A stretch of 64,000 nt of DNA from assembly GCA_029558835.1 (NCBI GenBank), contig JAKQDH010000075.1:42433-106432 (forward strand). Direction: 5' to 3'. The position numbers and the translations under genes were made by a program. Position 1 is the stretch's first letter; every line of letters begins with the position of its first letter. The DNA is from Planctomycetota bacterium. Lineage in GTDB: Bacteria > Planctomycetota > Phycisphaerae > UBA1845. A model generated the notes under the pieces. That model was not told the DNA's origin, did not search any database, and worked only from the letters and a program-made list of their open reading frames with translations. Positions 17,509-26,994 of the stretch are shown here, piece after piece.

Positions 17509-18681
17509 ATGAAAACCTGGTGTCTGAGGGGAAAGTGCAGTGTGCTGGTTGTCACAACGGTATGTTGTTGCGTGTTTGCCCAGGCAGCTCACGCCCAGGG
17601 GCCGAGGCTGTACGTGGGAGCATCAACTCCGGGTATGGTGATGCGCTATGATGGGATTACGGCCGAGCCACTTCCGGGGGCAGGGCAATCCTGCGCCGTG
17701 TTCGTGACGGACTTGGGGAACACAATTGGCGTGACGATCGGTCCCGACGGTCGTCTCTATGTGGTGAGTTCCGGTACCCGCGAGGTTCGTCGGTACGACG
17801 CTGACACGGGTACGCCCTGCCCGGCGCCGGGGCAGTCGGGCGCCGTGTACGCGTGGGGCTGCGGGTTGCAATACGTGAAGGGCTTGAAGTTCGGACCTGA
17901 CGGTCACCTGTACGTGGCTGACAGCGACCGGAACAGCATTCTGCAGTTCAAGGGGCCGTACGCCGACAGCCCGGGCCAGTACATGGGGGTTTTCACCTCC
18001 GGCGCTGACGGGCAACTGTACGCTCCCGGCGGGCTGGCATTCGGTCCAGACGGCTGCCTGTACGTTGCTGGGAATGGCTCCGGGAACGTCGTCCGTTTCG
18101 AAGGACCCTTGGCCCAGGAGCCAGGGCAGTTTGTCGATGTCGTGGTGAGCGTCGTTAATGCCATGGATTTGGCGTTCGGGGATCAGCGCACTTTGTACAT
18201 CAGTTCCCAGAATACGGACTCGGTGTACGCCTTTGACCTTCTCGACAGTTCGCTGGAACTGCTGCCCGATCCAGACCATCTGCTTGATCAACCGCAGGGC
18301 CTGGCAGCGGGTCCGGACTGCTGCTTGTACGTCGGGAGCGCCTTGGCACACAAGGTCGCGCGCTACTGCGGTGACCACCTTGAGCAATTCATAGACTGCA
18401 ATGCCTGTTCTCCGGAGTACCCGCCGTCTTTCCTGGCGTTCGCCGGTCTCAGTGACTGCGACGGGAACGCTATACCCGACGACTGCGAGTGTGGTGATCT
18501 CAACGGCGACGGCGAGTACACCCAGGCAGACTTCCTCGCGTTCATCCAGGCCTACGGTGCGTGCGCGACCGATCCGCCACCCAACAGGTACAACATCAAG
18601 GCCGATATGGACTGCGATGGATGCATCACTCTGAAGGACTACGGTCTCTGGCTAGAGTGCTATCGCAACATGCTCCCGTAG
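17509..18681 (+). CDS. Secreted NHL/SMP-30-like beta-propeller with C-terminal dockerin-type EF-hand pair
   Basis: A 390-residue exported protein. ATG 17509 follows GGAGG. A signal peptide ends near residue 29 (VCCCVFAQAAHA). Residues 30-310 hold repeated propeller blades with the motif FGPDGxLYVxxxxxxxVxRF (for example IGPDGRLYVVSSG, FGPDGHLYVADSD, FGPDGCLYVAGNG, AGPDCCLYVGSA), typical of NHL or virginiamycin-lyase-like propellers. A linker CDGNAIPDDCECG follows, then two EF-hand-like calcium loops: DLNGDGEYTQAD and DMDCDGCITLKD. The final 61 residues match those of the 61199 gene product at 41 of 61 positions, so this is a shared C-terminal module. It probably binds carbohydrate or acts at the cell surface; no catalytic residues are claimed. 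Confidence 0.87.
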   Translation: MKTWCLRGKCSVLVVTTVCCCVFAQAAHAQGPRLYVGASTPGMVMRYDGITAEPLPGAGQSCAVFVTDLGNTIGVTIGPDGRLYVVSSGTREVRRYDADTGTPCPAPGQSGAVYAWGCGLQYVKGLKFGPDGHLYVADSDRNSILQFKGPYADSPGQYMGVFTSGADGQLYAPGGLAFGPDGCLYVAGNGSGNVVRFEGPLAQEPGQFVDVVVSVVNAMDLAFGDQRTLYISSQNTDSVYAFDLLDSSLELLPDPDHLLDQPQGLAAGPDCCLYVGSALAHKVARYCGDHLEQFIDCNACSPEYPPSFLAFAGLSDCDGNAIPDDCECGDLNGDGEYTQADFLAFIQAYGACATDPPPNRYNIKADMDCDGCITLKDYGLWLECYRNMLP

Positions 18682-18767
18682 CGGGGTTGGTGGCAGGCGA
18701 CTGCCCCATCGAGTTGCACGCGTGCATCGGTGAGCCGTCGTCGAACTTCGGAGGCTGTCTCAGGACT

Positions 18768-18856
18768 CCTCTTTCCTGCCGGGGGAGAGGGCAGGGTGAG
18801 CGGGCGTTCCATCGGGACTCGACGCTCCCCCGGCCCTTCCCCCGACGGGGGGGCGC
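18768..18856. repeat. GC-palindromic repeat C, intergenic copy
   Basis: Contains CCTGCCGGGGGAGAGGGCAGGG and, about 20 bases later, CGCTCCCCCGGCCCTTCCCCC followed by GGGGGGG. This is the same family as the copies read as protein inside the kinase (20549-20640) and the TMTC-like gene (43058-43162). It lies just beyond the kinase stop codon. Confidence 0.75.
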
Positions 18857-18859
18857 CTC

Positions 18860-21451
18860 TCAGTCTCCGACGTACGCCCCGTTGCGGATCAGCACGCGCC
18901 AGCGCTGTCGCCAAAGGTCGAAGTTGCCGGCTTCGGGTCGGCGTACCGGGTCTGCGGATTGCGCGTCAACCAGCGTCAGGTCGCGGTCAACTATAAGGTG
19001 GGCCAGGTCTTGAGGTGTGCTGTCTGGGCGCTCAGAGGCAATCTGCAAGCTGAACCAGGGGCCGGTGCTGGGCTTAGCGAGCCGTGTTGAGGGCATTACA
19101 TCGGATAGCACGGCGGTCTCCTCGTGGGGACGCGGGCGGGTGTCCACCCACCGCTCCAGTCCTCCGTCGATCATGACGTAGGATACCGCACAGGCGGATG
19201 TTGTGCTTGGCGTATCGAAAAACGCGTACGCCTGAATGGGAGCAGGTGGGAGGGATAGCAGCGCGCCGTACTGCGGGTCGTTGGGTGGTTCCAGACCGTC
19301 CATCATGTGCGGGGGCCCCAGGCCGTTCATGTTCCGCGGGTCGAGAATCACAACCACCTTGACAGTCTCCCAATGGGCAGGTGGCTCCTGGTCCGGGACT
19401 GGGGCGTCGTCGAAGCCGTCGAGTTTGTTGTTCTCCCCCCACGCCAGAATCGCTGGCCGCTGGCCGTCAAAGTACCCGGGTACGGTGCGCCCGTCCGGGA
19501 GTTGTCCGAAGTGCAGGAACGTTGACCTTGCGCGGCCTGTGCGCGCGTCGAGAATCGAGATGCGTGTGGGGTAGTCGCGTACGTCGCAGGCAGCGACGAC
19601 CAGGTCTTCGCCCGGATGATCCTCCGCTGGGACGGTGTCCAACCACAGGCAGCGGAACTCGCCGGGCCCCCGCTTGCAATCCGGCCATTCCAGTTCAGAG
19701 GATAGATTGGCGGACCAGACGTCGTTGCCGCCCGCGTCGAAGGCGAACACGCAGTCTCCGTTGACAGGCTCAAACGTACCAGCTACAGCCAAGGGTCTCC
19801 CCGTACCGTAAGCGTCGACGCGCACGGCGCTGTTTATGTAGTGGGCTTCACGGGGCAACACGCGGAGAACTATCCAGTTGGGAGAGTTGTCATAGCGCAC
19901 CAGCAGGGTACAGGTCGCCGCGTCGTCGATCTTCTCGATCCGAAGGTCGGTGATGGCGCGCTCACCACTGCGTCCGAGCAAGGCCACCACGGCCCAAACC
20001 AACGTGGCCGCAGACACGAGGAAAGCCGCCTGCGCCAGCCGCCGCCGCCGGACCTCCGGTCGACCAATGCGCACACTCTCCTCCAAGTGTGCCATCGCCT
20101 CGTCTGCTGATGCGAACCGGTCCTCCGGCCGTTTCGCCAGCAGGCGGAGGGCGAAGTCAGCCAAGTAGGGGTCGGCGCCGCCGTAAAGCTTGCACGGGTG
20201 GCGGGGCTCTTCGTGCAGGATGCGGTGGATGACGGCCGAGGGCGTGTCCGCCCGGAACGGTGTGCGGCCGGTGAGCATCTCGTAGAGCACCACGCCGGCC
20301 GAGTAGAGGTCGCTGCGCTGGTCCACCGCTTCGTCGCCGCGGGCCTGCTCGGGGCTCATGTACTCGGGCGTGCCCGGCGTCGAGCCCTCCAGCGTCAGCC
20401 GCGTCTGCGCGGTCAGCATGCGCGCGAGGCCGAAGTCGGCGATCTTCACAGTGCACGGGCCGCCGCTGGCAATCGCCTCTGAGCGGTCGGGGCAGGTCTC
20501 AGGCCCCTCCCTTACGGTCGACGTTCGGAGCGGAGTCGCAGGCATAACTCCCCTCACTTGCACGGAGGGGTCGGGGGAGGGTCGCACGGCCGCGGCAGCC
20601 CCCCTCACCCTGCCCTCTCCCCCGAGGGGGAGAGGGGTTCCGTCCGATGCTCCCGGCGACCGGGATGACGGCTGCCGACCAGAGCCACCCGCGCCCGCCG
20701 ACGCGCCCACCGCGCCCGCCGACGCGCCCACCTCGTCCACCGCGTCCACCGATGCGCCCACGGCGTCCACCGAGACGCCCACGGCGTCCAAGAGGATGTT
20801 CGACGACTTGATGTCGCGGTGGATCACGCCCGCGGCATGGGCGGCCGCCAGTCCCTGCAAGAGTTGGCTGAAGACCGACCGCACGACGTCACCCGGCAAT
20901 GGCCCCCGCTCACGGATCACGGTGCTCAAGGTTGGTCCATTGACGTACTCCATTGCCAGGTAGTGAATGTGCCGCGCCTGCCCGACCGAATAGATCGTGA
21001 CGATGTTCGGATGACGCAGGGCTGCCGCTGCTTGGGCTTCGCGTTTGAGCCGGGCGAGGGCGGCCGCGTCGCACGCCAACTCCGGCCGGAGGACCTTCAA
21101 CGCCACCGGGCGTCTCAACTGGGCGTCGAACCCCTTGAGCACGACGCCCATCCCTCCCTGCCCCAGGAAGTCGGTCACGCCGTAGGCATCCAGGCGGGCG
21201 GCCCAGGCTGGATCAGGCGAGCGCTCCAGCACACCCTGCTCGACCAGTTGGGGGATTGTCCCTGGGCCCCGCTGCAGGTCGCGCAGCAGGGCGAGATGGG
21301 CGGCGAGCTCCTCCGCGCAATCCGGATGCCGCGCCAACAGTTCCTCCTCCGTCTCGGCCACACCCAGCGCCCGGCGGTCGAAGTGATCGTTGAGAATCCG
21401 TCCGATTCTGAGGTCCAGGCTGTCGTGATCGGATGACGACGCTGCATTCAT
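18860..21451 (-). CDS. Membrane Ser/Thr protein kinase with a repeat-derived insertion in the catalytic domain
   Basis: An 863-residue Hanks-type kinase. Residues 1-85 form a non-catalytic N-terminal region. The kinase domain spans about 92-450: GQGGMGVV (Gly loop, 97-104), catalytic Lys 119 (VALKV), HRDIKSSNIL with Asp 213, DFG Asp 339 and SPEQA. The catalytic loop and DFG are normally about 15-20 residues apart. Here about 110 extra residues (222-333) intervene, made of a tandem 'VGASVDAVGASAGA' region plus a translated copy of repeat C (TPLPLGGEGRVRG). One membrane helix (LAQAAFLVSAATLVWAVVALLG, about 490) precedes a 370-residue extracytoplasmic domain of unknown function. The kinase may still be active, as all key residues are present, but the insertion is unusual. 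Confidence 0.88.
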   Translation of the reverse strand: MNAASSSDHDSLDLRIGRILNDHFDRRALGVAETEEELLARHPDCAEELAAHLALLRDLQRGPGTIPQLVEQGVLERSPDPAWAARLDAYGVTDFLGQGGMGVVLKGFDAQLRRPVALKVLRPELACDAAALARLKREAQAAAALRHPNIVTIYSVGQARHIHYLAMEYVNGPTLSTVIRERGPLPGDVVRSVFSQLLQGLAAAHAAGVIHRDIKSSNILLDAVGVSVDAVGASVDAVDEVGASAGAVGASAGAGGSGRQPSSRSPGASDGTPLPLGGEGRVRGAAAAVRPSPDPSVQVRGVMPATPLRTSTVREGPETCPDRSEAIASGGPCTVKIADFGLARMLTAQTRLTLEGSTPGTPEYMSPEQARGDEAVDQRSDLYSAGVVLYEMLTGRTPFRADTPSAVIHRILHEEPRHPCKLYGGADPYLADFALRLLAKRPEDRFASADEAMAHLEESVRIGRPEVRRRRLAQAAFLVSAATLVWAVVALLGRSGERAITDLRIEKIDDAATCTLLVRYDNSPNWIVLRVLPREAHYINSAVRVDAYGTGRPLAVAGTFEPVNGDCVFAFDAGGNDVWSANLSSELEWPDCKRGPGEFRCLWLDTVPAEDHPGEDLVVAACDVRDYPTRISILDARTGRARSTFLHFGQLPDGRTVPGYFDGQRPAILAWGENNKLDGFDDAPVPDQEPPAHWETVKVVVILDPRNMNGLGPPHMMDGLEPPNDPQYGALLSLPPAPIQAYAFFDTPSTTSACAVSYVMIDGGLERWVDTRPRPHEETAVLSDVMPSTRLAKPSTGPWFSLQIASERPDSTPQDLAHLIVDRDLTLVDAQSADPVRRPEAGNFDLWRQRWRVLIRNGAYVGD
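20549..20640 (-). repeat. GC-palindromic repeat C inside the kinase gene
   Basis: The right half (20602-20640) is a near-perfect hairpin with CCCTCTCCCCC facing GGGGGAGAGGGG. The left half (20549-20586) contains CCCCTCACTTG...GGGGTCGGGGGAGGG. Read on the minus strand it gives TPLPLGGEGRVRG in frame with the kinase. Confidence 0.8.
20690..20795 (-). repeat. Degenerate short tandem repeat within the kinase gene
   Basis: Repeated GCGCCCGCCGACGCGCCCAC-like and GCGTCCACCGA-like units, read on the minus strand as VGASVDAVGASAGA-type peptides at kinase residues about 222-254. The unit is about 12-18 bases and in frame throughout. Confidence 0.7.
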
Positions 21452-21505
21452 GGTCGAACGTGACCCAAGGTCATTGGTCCGGTCAGGTGCCGATCGTGCC
21501 TCCTC

Positions 21506-21511
21506 AGTATA
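21506..21511 (-). promoter_or_regulatory. Possible -10 box for the kinase gene
   Basis: TATACT on the minus strand about 55 bases before the kinase ATG. GTGATG lies 17 bases further upstream as a weak -35. Confidence 0.4.
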
Positions 21512-21771
21512 CCCGATTCGCCGGGCTGCATCACGACCATGAGCGCACCGACACGAACCGGTCGCCGACGGAAGGTGCAGGTACGCCGCCGGCAGCGGCG
21601 GTTGCGCCGCATCCGCACTCGGCCCAGAGCCTGGCGCCCGCTGCGCGGCTCCCGCTCACACGCGGGGGAACGTTCGCAGCGGGCGGTAGGGCCCCGTCCC
21701 GGCGAGTCGGGACGGCGCCATACCCTCCTCCGCGCCATCGGGATGCCCGCTTTTCTCCATGCTTGGCGATG

Positions 21772-21780
21772 TGGTATAAT
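21772..21780 (+). promoter_or_regulatory. Extended -10 promoter element upstream of the 1677-residue protein gene
   Basis: TGGTATAAT matches an extended -10 (TGnTATAAT). It is 180 bases upstream of the ATG, so the leader would contain hairpin element B. No good -35 is seen, as is usual for extended -10 promoters. Confidence 0.55.
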
Positions 21781-21815
21781 GCTCCTGCGAGGTCAGCAGC
21801 CTGTTGATGAGGCAG

Positions 21816-21838
21816 CGTCGGCCCGCCGGCGGCCGACG
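21816..21838. repeat. GC hairpin element B
   Basis: CGTCGGCC and GGCCGACG, 8-base arms around a 7-base loop. Similar hairpins are at 42123 and 57397. Confidence 0.7.
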
Positions 21839-21960
21839 TAGAGGGCCTCAAATGCACCGGTTTCAGGATGTCACCTGCGGTCCGACCGTTCTGCAACAGG
21901 CTACTGGGCTCAGTCTCTGCGCCGGCCGGTCCATGATCCGCATTCCTGGGAGGTTTGAGT

Positions 21961-24900
21961 ATGCGAGGGGTCTCGCGGCAAGTACCAGCCGTATTGCTCG
22001 TCGGTATCATGTTTGTCGGCACGTTCTGCCCGTTGGCATCTGCCCTCGCGCAGTCGTGCGGGCAGTGGACTTGGGCGGCTGGCGGGGGACCTCCGGCGAG
22101 ACGATGCCACGCTATGGCATACGACGAAAGTCGCGCCATCACCGTACTCTTCGGCGGCTGGGGGGAGGGCTGTCTCCGGGACACCTGGGAGTGGAACGGC
22201 AGCACCTGGACGCAACGCTCTTCAACCGGCCCGACCCGCCGAGAATACCACTCTATGACCTATGATTCCGACCGCCACGTCGTGGTGCTCTTTGGAGGGT
22301 TGTCCGGTACGACCTCCGCGGGCGACACCTGGGAGTGGGACGGCACCGGCTGGAATCAGGTCGCCGACTCAGGCCCCTCCCCGCGCTGGGTAGCGGCTCT
22401 GGCCTACGACCGCGCCCGGCACGTGGCCGTCCTGTTCGGCGGCTGGGACGGAAACGCCGACTTGGGCGATACCTGGGAGTGGAATGGCACGCAGTGGACG
22501 TTGCGCGCGACTGATGGGCCCGCCCCCCGCGGCGCTCATCGCCTTGCCTACGACAGGCAGCGCCACGTCACCATCCTGTTTGGGGGCTGGGACGGCGATG
22601 ATAACTTCGGCGACACCTGGGAATGGGATGGCGAGACTTGGTCGCTCCGCAGCACTTCAGGTCCCTCGCCGCGCCGTGGGCATGGGCTGGCTTATGACAC
22701 GGACCACCATGTCACGGTGCTTTTCGGCGGTTGGGACGGCAGTGACGACCTCGGCGATACCTGGGTCTGGGACGGCCAGCGCTGGAGCCTCCAGGCCACC
22801 GGCGGTCCCGCGGCACGGGGCTACCATGCCTTGGTGTATGACACGGCCCGCGAAGTCGCAGTACTCTTCGCTGGCTGGGAAGGCACCGCCAACTTTGATG
22901 ACACGTGGCTGTGGGAGGGTACTGATCCGCTGCGCATTACTGACCAGCCGACCGATGAGACTGTCCCCGTCGGCGGCACCATCGCGCTTTCCGTGGACGC
23001 GGACGGAACCGGTACGCTGCACTACCGCTGGTACCAGAACGGTGACCCTCTTACCGATGACGACCGCATTTCCGGAGCACACACCAGGCACTTGACGATC
23101 GCTCCCGCCCGGCTGGACGACAGCGGCAGCTACACCGTGGTGGTCACCGACGATTGTGACGAACTGGAGAGCGACAGCGCGGCCGTCACGGTGTACGACG
23201 CTGTGGCACCGATCGTCGTGATCACAGCGCCAACTTCGGAACCCACTTACGAGGTGTCAGGCTCCCCGGTCCACTTGGCCGGCACCGCCGATGACAATGT
23301 CGCCGTGATAGGCGTCACCTGGTTCAACGCGGCTACCGCCGAGTCCGGCGCCTGCGCCGGCACCACGAGCTGGGCCTGCGACGTGCCGCTCGTGAGTGGT
23401 GAGAACCCGGTAACCGTCACCGCCCACGACGCGTCTGAGAACCAGGGCAGCGATCAAATCACCTTGATCTTCTTCGACGTGGAAGCTGGTGACGGGCGGT
23501 TGGAAGGCAAGGTGATTGACGCGGATACCGGCGCGCCACTCGCCGACGTGCGCATCGTCTTTCACGAGTTGGAACGCGACACTGGTCCGAGTGGCAACTT
23601 CCTCTTCGTACCCGCGCCGGCTGGCGCGCAGGAGATCGCCCTCACCAAGGAGGGCTACTTCCCCGAAACGCTGGTCGTGCACATCGGTGCCGGTTCGCCG
23701 ACTCACCTGGTGGTGGAGATGCTGCCCGTGCCGACGGGCGACCTGCCCCAGGTCGTGGGCGTGACTTCGCAATATGTGCGCCCCGGCACGAAGACGTACT
23801 TTCTCGACGGCGTGCCTTTGGAGCAGGCCTTCACGGCCCGCGTGCAGTGGAACGGGCATGCCCCCGGGATCGTGCGCTGGGCCACTCCGTACGTCAGCTT
23901 CGAGGGCCCCTGTCCCGGAATGACGGTCAGCCGCACGCTCGACGTCGGTGGCCAGTTTGGCCCGCACGGCACCTTGATGGTGACGGCCATCAGTGGTGAC
24001 GAACCGCCGATTGAGTCACTGCCCTGCGAAGCAAACATGAAGGTCCTGTCGCCTCCTCCCCTGGGCACGCTGATTCCCGGTGTCGAGTACGCATTGAAGA
24101 TAGTGGGGCAGGAAATCGAATACGATCTGCTCGGCATTCAGGGCGTAACCGTCGGCACTACCGGCTGGGGAGCCGATCGCATGCCCGCGGACTTCCCGAT
24201 CTTCGGTGGGTGGGCCATGGGCCTTGACCCGCAATTCGACATGTCGGGGGTAGTCCACCAAGATGGAACGATGGACCTCTTCACGGTCGGCTTCGATGCT
24301 TCCCAACACAAGAATATCCGCAAAGGGGTTCCGACCAGGAACCACAAGGGATGCAGGCTTCCGTTTCTGGAAGTCGCCGTTACCGGCACCTACAGTCAGC
24401 GAATGGTGTTTGTGGAACGCGAGGGCGCCTGGCAACCGAGCGGGTGGCTGGATCTCGGTGTGTCGGCCAAGATCGACTCGCCGCAATTCCCGTTTCCGCC
24501 GCCGGCCAGCGTGCTTTACGGTCGGGCAGAGATTGAAATGAGCGCGGTAGCTCACTTCCCGATTGTCGGGTGGGTGAGTGACGAACCGGGCTACGCAGGT
24601 GGAGTTGATTTTGAACCGGTCGTTCGGGCGATCCTGGGGGCGGGCAAAGCCAAGGCTCTCTGTGCAGAGGGCTGGGTCGGAGGCGGCTTCCACGCGGAAG
24701 GCGTGGAGTTGAGTCCGGAGTGTGCGTGGGATAATGCGTATGCGATCATGCTGTTCGGGGGCCGGCTTCTGGTTGGGCCGTTCGTCAGCGAATTTGAGGT
24801 GAGGCGTGCGCATCCTGAGAGACTCGACCCAGGCACGACGCCATCCTCTGAGTCGTGGACGCCGTTCACGCTGCTGCCCAGAGAGCGATCGCGCGGCTCG

Positions 24901-26994
24901 TGTCCGACACGGCCCGGTCCCTCGGGAACGACGCGGGGCACAGCCGCGGAAGAGGCGCTTGTGATCGGCGAGTTCCCCTACTCCGTTCCGGGGGTGATCC
25001 GTGCGGGAGAAACGCCGTTGGCGGTCTGGATCGCTGACAACACCGAGCGCGACCTGATCAACCGGACTGAACTTACATTTGCGACTCATGACGCGAACGG
25101 GTGGAGCGAGCCCACGCCCGTCGCAGGCGATGGGACAGCAGACTTGAGCCCTCAGTTGGCCGCGCTGCCCGACGGCCACGCGGTTTGTATCTGGCAGGAT
25201 GCCAACGCCGTGCTCAGCGACGAAGACCCCTTTGAAGTATTCCTCTCCCATCTGGAGATCGCGGTATCCGCATATGACCCCCAGAGCGGGACGTGGTCAC
25301 CCGTCACCCGCCTGACTGACGACGCTGCGCTCGACCGCTCGCCGAGCGTGGCCGCTGCTGCCGGCGATGACATGTTGGCCGCCTGGGTTACGAACGCCGG
25401 CAATGATCTATGGGGAACGAGCGAACTGCCGAACGACATCCGCTGGTCTGTCTACGATGGTGTGGAGTGGGCGCCGCCTGCGGTGCTCGCGGCGGGTCTC
25501 GGGACCATCCTCGATACTACGCTGGCGTATGATGGCACCACCGGGTACTTCGTCTTCGTAACCGACGCCGACGAGAACCTCGACACTCAGGAAGACCAGG
25601 AACTCTGGGCGGCCACCTATGCCGACGGCCAGTGGTCCGCGCCGGTTCAGCTTACCAGCGATGCCATCTGCGACGCTGCCCCCCGACTGGCATACGACCC
25701 AGGCGGCGTGCTACGCCTGGCGTGGCTGAAAGGTGACGACTTGCGCTTCGCCACCGGCCTCGACGTCGGCAACTCGACGGTGGTGGCCACGCCGGGTGCC
25801 TCGCCGGGTGCCCGGGACTTTGATCTGGTCATGGGGTCTGCAGGCCAAGTCGCGCTTGCCTGGAACGACGTTTCGGCCACTTATCTGGATCTTTGGGTTG
25901 CCTACTATGATCCCACCCTGGATGTCTGGAGCGCGCCGCGACAACTGACGGCCGATGACTCGGCCGAACGCTTCGTCAGCGGTGCTTTCGACGCCGCTGG
26001 CAATCTGTTGTGCGTCTACGACAAGACGCAGACGGTCTATGTGGATCGTGAGGAGTGGGTCAACGGGCAGCTCGTCGTCGTGGAAGACGTGCCCCAAGCG
26101 GGACAGAGCGATCTGTATTACATGATGTACACGTTGGGCGTCGATCTGGCGGTGGCCGTTGAGGACGTCAACGTGCAGCCATTGAATCCGTTTCCCGGCA
26201 CGCTGGCGACGCTGTCAGCGCTGGTACACAACCTGGGCGAGGCGCCGGCCGACAATATCGCAGTTGCCTTCTACGAGGGCGACCCAGGCGCCGGAGGGAC
26301 GCTGATTGGCGCGGCCTTGCTGAGCGAGCCGCTAGCCGGCGGTGATTCGGCGGAGGCGACGATCGCGTGGAACGTCCCCACGACGACCGAGCCGGTGCAG
26401 GTTCACGTAGTGGTCGATCCGAACTTCGTGCAGGATGATCGCGACCGAACGAGCAACGCGGCCGCCATGCCGGTCCTCGCGCCTGACCTGACCATCAGCG
26501 AGGTCGTCGTCCAGGCGGCCGGGCCGCACCGTTTTCTCACCGCGCGCGTGGCCAATGAGGGGGCCCTTACCGTGGCAAGTGCGGAGGTCGTGATGCGGCG
26601 CGGGTCCGCCACTGGCCCCGTGCTCGCCACGTTGACGACGACCGCCCCCGTCGTCGCCGGGGCGTATCATGATCTGGCGTGGGTATGGGAGGATGTGCCG
26701 CTGCTTTACGGTGGACGGATCGACGTGTTCGCCACTGTTGATGAGGCGCACGTCGTCGATGAGTTTGACGAGGACAACAACGTGCGTTCGGCGAGCGTAA
26801 CCGGACCGGCCGCCCCGCTCGGCGACTTTGATGTGGACGGGAACGTGGACCTCGACGACTACAACATCTTCGCCGGTTGCATGCTTGGCCCCGAGGTGCA
26901 GTACCTGAGCGGCTGTGCATATACAGACCTTGAAACCGACGGTGACGTGGACCTCGCGGACTTGGCAGTGTTACAAAGTGCCTTTGGCGGCTGA
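21961..26994 (+). CDS. Giant exported Kelch / Ig-like / CARDB protein with dockerin-type C-terminus
   Basis: A 1677-residue secreted protein. ATG 21961 follows GGGAGG by seven bases. Signal peptide about 1-28 (VPAVLLVGIMFVGTFCPLASALAQ). Residues about 40-320 hold six Kelch-like repeats with GDTWEWNGxxW and HVxVLFGGWDG motifs. Next come an Ig-like domain (DSGSYTVVVTDDC), a second Ig-like 'DNVAV...W' domain, a carboxypeptidase-regulatory-like domain (GKVIDADTGAPLADVRIVF) and a long region of unknown fold. After that is a beta-rich segment with repeated ...W.....DPQSGTWSPVTRLT patterns, then two CARDB domains from about 1400. The C-terminal EF-hand pair is DFDVDGNVDLDD and DLETDGDVDLAD. Kelch and Ig modules suggest binding to other surface components; no enzymatic residues were found. 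Confidence 0.85.
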   Translation: MRGVSRQVPAVLLVGIMFVGTFCPLASALAQSCGQWTWAAGGGPPARRCHAMAYDESRAITVLFGGWGEGCLRDTWEWNGSTWTQRSSTGPTRREYHSMTYDSDRHVVVLFGGLSGTTSAGDTWEWDGTGWNQVADSGPSPRWVAALAYDRARHVAVLFGGWDGNADLGDTWEWNGTQWTLRATDGPAPRGAHRLAYDRQRHVTILFGGWDGDDNFGDTWEWDGETWSLRSTSGPSPRRGHGLAYDTDHHVTVLFGGWDGSDDLGDTWVWDGQRWSLQATGGPAARGYHALVYDTAREVAVLFAGWEGTANFDDTWLWEGTDPLRITDQPTDETVPVGGTIALSVDADGTGTLHYRWYQNGDPLTDDDRISGAHTRHLTIAPARLDDSGSYTVVVTDDCDELESDSAAVTVYDAVAPIVVITAPTSEPTYEVSGSPVHLAGTADDNVAVIGVTWFNAATAESGACAGTTSWACDVPLVSGENPVTVTAHDASENQGSDQITLIFFDVEAGDGRLEGKVIDADTGAPLADVRIVFHELERDTGPSGNFLFVPAPAGAQEIALTKEGYFPETLVVHIGAGSPTHLVVEMLPVPTGDLPQVVGVTSQYVRPGTKTYFLDGVPLEQAFTARVQWNGHAPGIVRWATPYVSFEGPCPGMTVSRTLDVGGQFGPHGTLMVTAISGDEPPIESLPCEANMKVLSPPPLGTLIPGVEYALKIVGQEIEYDLLGIQGVTVGTTGWGADRMPADFPIFGGWAMGLDPQFDMSGVVHQDGTMDLFTVGFDASQHKNIRKGVPTRNHKGCRLPFLEVAVTGTYSQRMVFVEREGAWQPSGWLDLGVSAKIDSPQFPFPPPASVLYGRAEIEMSAVAHFPIVGWVSDEPGYAGGVDFEPVVRAILGAGKAKALCAEGWVGGGFHAEGVELSPECAWDNAYAIMLFGGRLLVGPFVSEFEVRRAHPERLDPGTTPSSESWTPFTLLPRERSRGSCPTRPGPSGTTRGTAAEEALVIGEFPYSVPGVIRAGETPLAVWIADNTERDLINRTELTFATHDANGWSEPTPVAGDGTADLSPQLAALPDGHAVCIWQDANAVLSDEDPFEVFLSHLEIAVSAYDPQSGTWSPVTRLTDDAALDRSPSVAAAAGDDMLAAWVTNAGNDLWGTSELPNDIRWSVYDGVEWAPPAVLAAGLGTILDTTLAYDGTTGYFVFVTDADENLDTQEDQELWAATYADGQWSAPVQLTSDAICDAAPRLAYDPGGVLRLAWLKGDDLRFATGLDVGNSTVVATPGASPGARDFDLVMGSAGQVALAWNDVSATYLDLWVAYYDPTLDVWSAPRQLTADDSAERFVSGAFDAAGNLLCVYDKTQTVYVDREEWVNGQLVVVEDVPQAGQSDLYYMMYTLGVDLAVAVEDVNVQPLNPFPGTLATLSALVHNLGEAPADNIAVAFYEGDPGAGGTLIGAALLSEPLAGGDSAEATIAWNVPTTTEPVQVHVVVDPNFVQDDRDRTSNAAAMPVLAPDLTISEVVVQAAGPHRFLTARVANEGALTVASAEVVMRRGSATGPVLATLTTTAPVVAGAYHDLAWVWEDVPLLYGGRIDVFATVDEAHVVDEFDEDNNVRSASVTGPAAPLGDFDVDGNVDLDDYNIFAGCMLGPEVQYLSGCAYTDLETDGDVDLADLAVLQSAFGG

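Larger units (their letters stand above)
21452..21960. other. Divergent intergenic region between the kinase and the 1677-residue protein gene
   Basis: About 510 bases without a convincing gene. It contains a likely kinase -10 (TATACT on the minus strand), an extended -10 (TGGTATAAT) directed to the right, and hairpin element B. Confidence 0.6.

Noticed and set aside
18768..18856. Possible CRISPR-like or tRNA-like structure
   Set aside because: The palindromic repeat has no regular spacing, and no tRNA cloverleaf or T-loop motif was found anywhere in the window.
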